Source of the DNA: Oligosphaeraceae bacterium
Lineage (GTDB): Bacteria > Verrucomicrobiota > Lentisphaeria > Oligosphaerales > Oligosphaeraceae
Length of the DNA: 6,894 bases
Assembly (NCBI GenBank): GCA_012515455.1
Contig: JAAYYJ010000407.1
Location: forward strand, 1-6,894
Direction: 5' to 3'
Shown here: positions 5,059 to 6,894 of the stretch, in pieces
Numbering within the stretch: position 1 is the stretch's first letter
Layout: each line of letters opens with the position of its first letter
Notes under the pieces: model-generated
The model's database searches: none
What the model saw: the letters and a program-made list of their open reading frames with translations, nothing else
Told to the model about the DNA's origin: nothing
Made by a program: the position numbers and the translations under genes

Positions 5059-6323
5059 CGTCAGGAAGCTTCAGCAGTTTGAGGTCCGCAGCAGTGGAAA
5101 ACTCGAGCAAGAATTTTTATGACCGGATGGTTGATCGTCTGGATCGTCTGGACCCTTCCAGCCTGCAGCTGTATTTATTGCGGCTGATGCAGGAGAAAGG
5201 ATTTCTGGAGGGTATTTTCAATTCCATCCGGGAGGGGATTATTGTCATTGACAACACTCTGCGCATCCGCATCATCAACACTGCGGCGCTGAATTTTTTC
5301 GGCATCAAAGAGAATGCGGTCGGGCAGTACATCAGTAAATATTTCAAGCAGTTCGCCTGGGATGAGCTGCTGCAGGTCGCGCCGGAGAACTGGGGGCGTT
5401 TTTCCCGTCGTGAGCTCGAGGTGTTTTATCCTGAACGGCGTCTGCTGAGCTTTTATCTGATGCCGGTGGCGGAGCGTCCCGACATGAACAAGCGCGGACT
5501 GCCGCTGGCGACTTTGATTTTTCATGATGTGACTGAGACGTACCAGGCGACTGAGCAGACGCTTGAGACTCAGAAGGTGAAGGCCATCACCCAACTGGCG
5601 GCCGGGGTCGCACACGAACTGGGCAATCCACTGAACAGCCTGGGCATCCATCTGCAAATTCTGAAGCGGAAGCTGCAGCAGACGCCTGAGGCCATATCTG
5701 CAGATGCGGTCCAGGATTTCGTGGAAATCGCCGGCCAGGAAATCGCCCGCCTGGATGCCATTGTCAAGAATTTCCTCAATGCGGTTCGCCCGGGGCAGCT
5801 GGAACTGACGGCATTGGACTTGCGCAAACTGCTCAGTGATGCGATCGGCTTTATGCGCCCGGAAATCGAAAGCAAGGGCGTCAAGGTCGAGGTCTCGTTC
5901 CCCGATACTATCCCCGTGCTGGCTGGAGATGCCGGACAGCTTACCCAGGCTTTCTTCAATATCATCAAGAATGCCTTCCAGGCCATGCCCGATGGCGGGC
6001 TGCTGCAAATCCTCTGCAGTGTCGACGACGTCTATGTGCATGTGAAATTCACCGATTCCGGCAAGGGCCTGAGCGACAGTGAAATCAGCCGGATCATGGA
6101 ACCGTATTTCACCACCAAGAGCAGCGGCACCGGTCTGGGCTTGTTGATCGTCGACCGCATCGTGCATGCGCATGGCGGAGAATTGGCCATTGAAGGCAGA
6201 CCGGGGCAGGGTGCCAGCTTTACCATCAGCCTGCCCCGGCATGCCAGAATCATCCGCCAGATCGCCTGCGAGAGCAGCGCCGCCGGCACCTCTGAGCCGG
6301 CGAGACCCTTCGTTAGCCCCTGA
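5046..6323 (+). CDS. Soluble PAS-domain sensor histidine kinase (NtrB/AtoS-like)
   Basis: The 425-residue product autophosphorylates on a histidine with ATP and passes the phosphate to a response regulator, most likely the one encoded next. A PAS sensor region covers about residues 52-165 (GIFNSIREGIIVIDNTLRI...FFGI). A helical linker leads to the H-box AAGVAHELGNPLNSL with phospho-acceptor His190. The ATPase domain shows the N-box FNIIKNAFQAM (Asn309), the G1 motif DSGKGL (Asp337), the F-box PYFTTKSS and the G2 motif GTGLGL (361-366). No transmembrane segment is seen, so the signal is probably cytoplasmic. The start is uncertain: the ATG at 5046 lies in a hairpin with no good ribosome site. 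The GTG at 5094 has GAGG at 5081-5084 and still precedes all domains. The ATG at 5127 is a third option. Confidence 0.92.
   Translation: MVPLPSGSFSSLRSAAVENSSKNFYDRMVDRLDRLDPSSLQLYLLRLMQEKGFLEGIFNSIREGIIVIDNTLRIRIINTAALNFFGIKENAVGQYISKYFKQFAWDELLQVAPENWGRFSRRELEVFYPERRLLSFYLMPVAERPDMNKRGLPLATLIFHDVTETYQATEQTLETQKVKAITQLAAGVAHELGNPLNSLGIHLQILKRKLQQTPEAISADAVQDFVEIAGQEIARLDAIVKNFLNAVRPGQLELTALDLRKLLSDAIGFMRPEIESKGVKVEVSFPDTIPVLAGDAGQLTQAFFNIIKNAFQAMPDGGLLQILCSVDDVYVHVKFTDSGKGLSDSEISRIMEPYFTTKSSGTGLGLLIVDRIVHAHGGELAIEGRPGQGASFTISLPRHARIIRQIACESSAAGTSEPARPFVSP
5081..5096 (+). promoter_or_regulatory. Alternative start of the histidine kinase (GAGG then GTG)
   Basis: GAGG (5081-5084) lies nine bases before the in-frame GTG at 5094. 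This start would give VENSSKNFYDRM and remove 16 low-complexity residues (VPLPSGSFSSLRSAA) that match no domain. I slightly prefer it to the ATG at 5046. Confidence 0.45.
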
Positions 6324-6369
6324 AAGCCGCCTACTGTAACCTTGGATTCCTTAACGCGCAGCAGATTTT

Positions 6370-6894
6370 ATGGCCAAAGCACGAATTTTGATTATTGATG
6401 ATGAGCGTAACACCCGGGTTGGTCTGGCTCAGTTTTTTGGCGAGAAGTATGATGTTTTGCTGGCTGAAGATGCTCTGAAAGGCCTTCGTCTGCTGAAGGA
6501 CCAGCCGGTGGACATCGTGCTTACCGACCTGCGCATGTCGGGGCTGGACGGCATGGAGTTCACTCGCGAGGTGAGTTCCTGGGAGAATGCGCCTCTGATT
6601 ATCATGCTGACCGCGTATGGATCAGTGCAGACCGCTATCGAGGCCTTGAAAGTGGGCGCCTATGACTATCTTACCAAGCCGGTCAATCTCGATGACCTGG
6701 AAATGATGATTGAGCGGGGGCTGGACACCATCCGGACCAAACGGGAGAATCTGCAGCTGCGGGCAGCCCTGGATGAACAGCAGGGCGTGCCGGACGGCAT
6801 CGTGGGGAATTCCCAAGCCATGCTTGACCTGCTGGAGGAAGCCCGGCAGGTGGCAGAAGCCCGAACCACGGTGCTGATCACCGGCGAAAGCGGC
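6370..6894 (+). CDS. NtrC-family sigma54-dependent response regulator (5' part)
   Basis: The window holds the first 175 residues, and the gene runs off the right edge. The receiver domain (about 1-120) has the acidic pair Asp10-Asp11, the phosphorylation site Asp53 (LTDLRMSGLDGME), Thr81 (LTAYG) and Lys103 (TKPV). After a helical linker (about 118-140), the AAA+ domain begins with GIVGNSQAMLDLLEEARQVA and ends at the first half of Walker A, ITGESG. This layout is that of NtrC, ZraR and AtoC activators, which hydrolyse ATP to open sigma54-RNA polymerase promoters and usually end in a Fis-type DNA-binding domain, not visible here. The start ATG follows the kinase stop by 46 bases with no strong ribosome site. 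The family reading MAKARILIIDDE supports it. It is probably in the kinase operon and its cognate partner. Confidence 0.93.
   Translation, partial: MAKARILIIDDERNTRVGLAQFFGEKYDVLLAEDALKGLRLLKDQPVDIVLTDLRMSGLDGMEFTREVSSWENAPLIIMLTAYGSVQTAIEALKVGAYDYLTKPVNLDDLEMMIERGLDTIRTKRENLQLRAALDEQQGVPDGIVGNSQAMLDLLEEARQVAEARTTVLITGESG

Noticed and set aside
5175..6242. Long 355-codon antisense open frame opposite the histidine kinase
   Set aside because: It is the mirror of a GC-biased coding frame. The sense strand encodes all histidine kinase motifs in order, and the antisense product has no recognisable domain.

Overview
This window looks like a chromosomal housekeeping segment from a moderately GC-rich bacterium. 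The L20 N-terminus ([15 protein letters not shown]) and the RsmE segment AAKQAINPRLP resemble proteins of the Verrucomicrobiota/Lentisphaerota part of the PVC superphylum. A zinc-ribbon plus kinase-fold membrane protein fits that assignment. The taxonomic placement is inferred from recalled family patterns and was not searched.

Layout. Positions 1-22 may hold the last codons of an upstream gene. Positions 23-265 are a gene-free stretch with several possible RNA stems. The translation operon infC (IF3, 266-868), rpmI (L35, 1018-1221) and rplT (L20, 1240-1590) follows on the + strand. A terminator-like hairpin lies inside the operon between infC and rpmI (891-925), and a strong intrinsic terminator ends it (1605-1636). 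A single tRNA-Glu(UUC) gene lies on the - strand (1761-1835), convergent with rplT and with its own terminator (1716-1744). It is divergent from the next gene, a 622-residue zinc-ribbon/pseudokinase/single-TM protein (1976-3844). Then come rsmE (16S rRNA m3U1498 methyltransferase, 3908-4642) and an overlapping 128-residue Cys-rich two-helix membrane protein of unknown function (4635-5021). Last are a soluble PAS-type histidine kinase (5046 or 5094 to 6323) and the start of an NtrC-family sigma54-dependent response regulator (6370 to beyond 6894, cut inside its Walker A motif).

How the parts work together. The left half supplies translation components: an initiation factor, two 50S proteins and a tRNA. 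RsmE modifies the 30S subunit, so the ribosome theme continues past the pseudokinase. The right end is a classical cytoplasmic two-component pair: an ATP-dependent sensor kinase phosphorylates Asp53 of the regulator, which should then activate RNA polymerase-sigma54 promoters; the signal and targets cannot be read from the window.

The points most worth following up are: the transmembrane protein whose kinase fold has lost its catalytic Asp (HRD to HGH); the terminator-like switch inside infC-rpmI; a 16-base element (15/16 identical) just after a gene end at both 18-33 and 5017-5032; the structured infC leader; and the Cys-rich membrane protein coupled to rsmE. I saw no insertion sequence, CRISPR array, integrase or phage gene.
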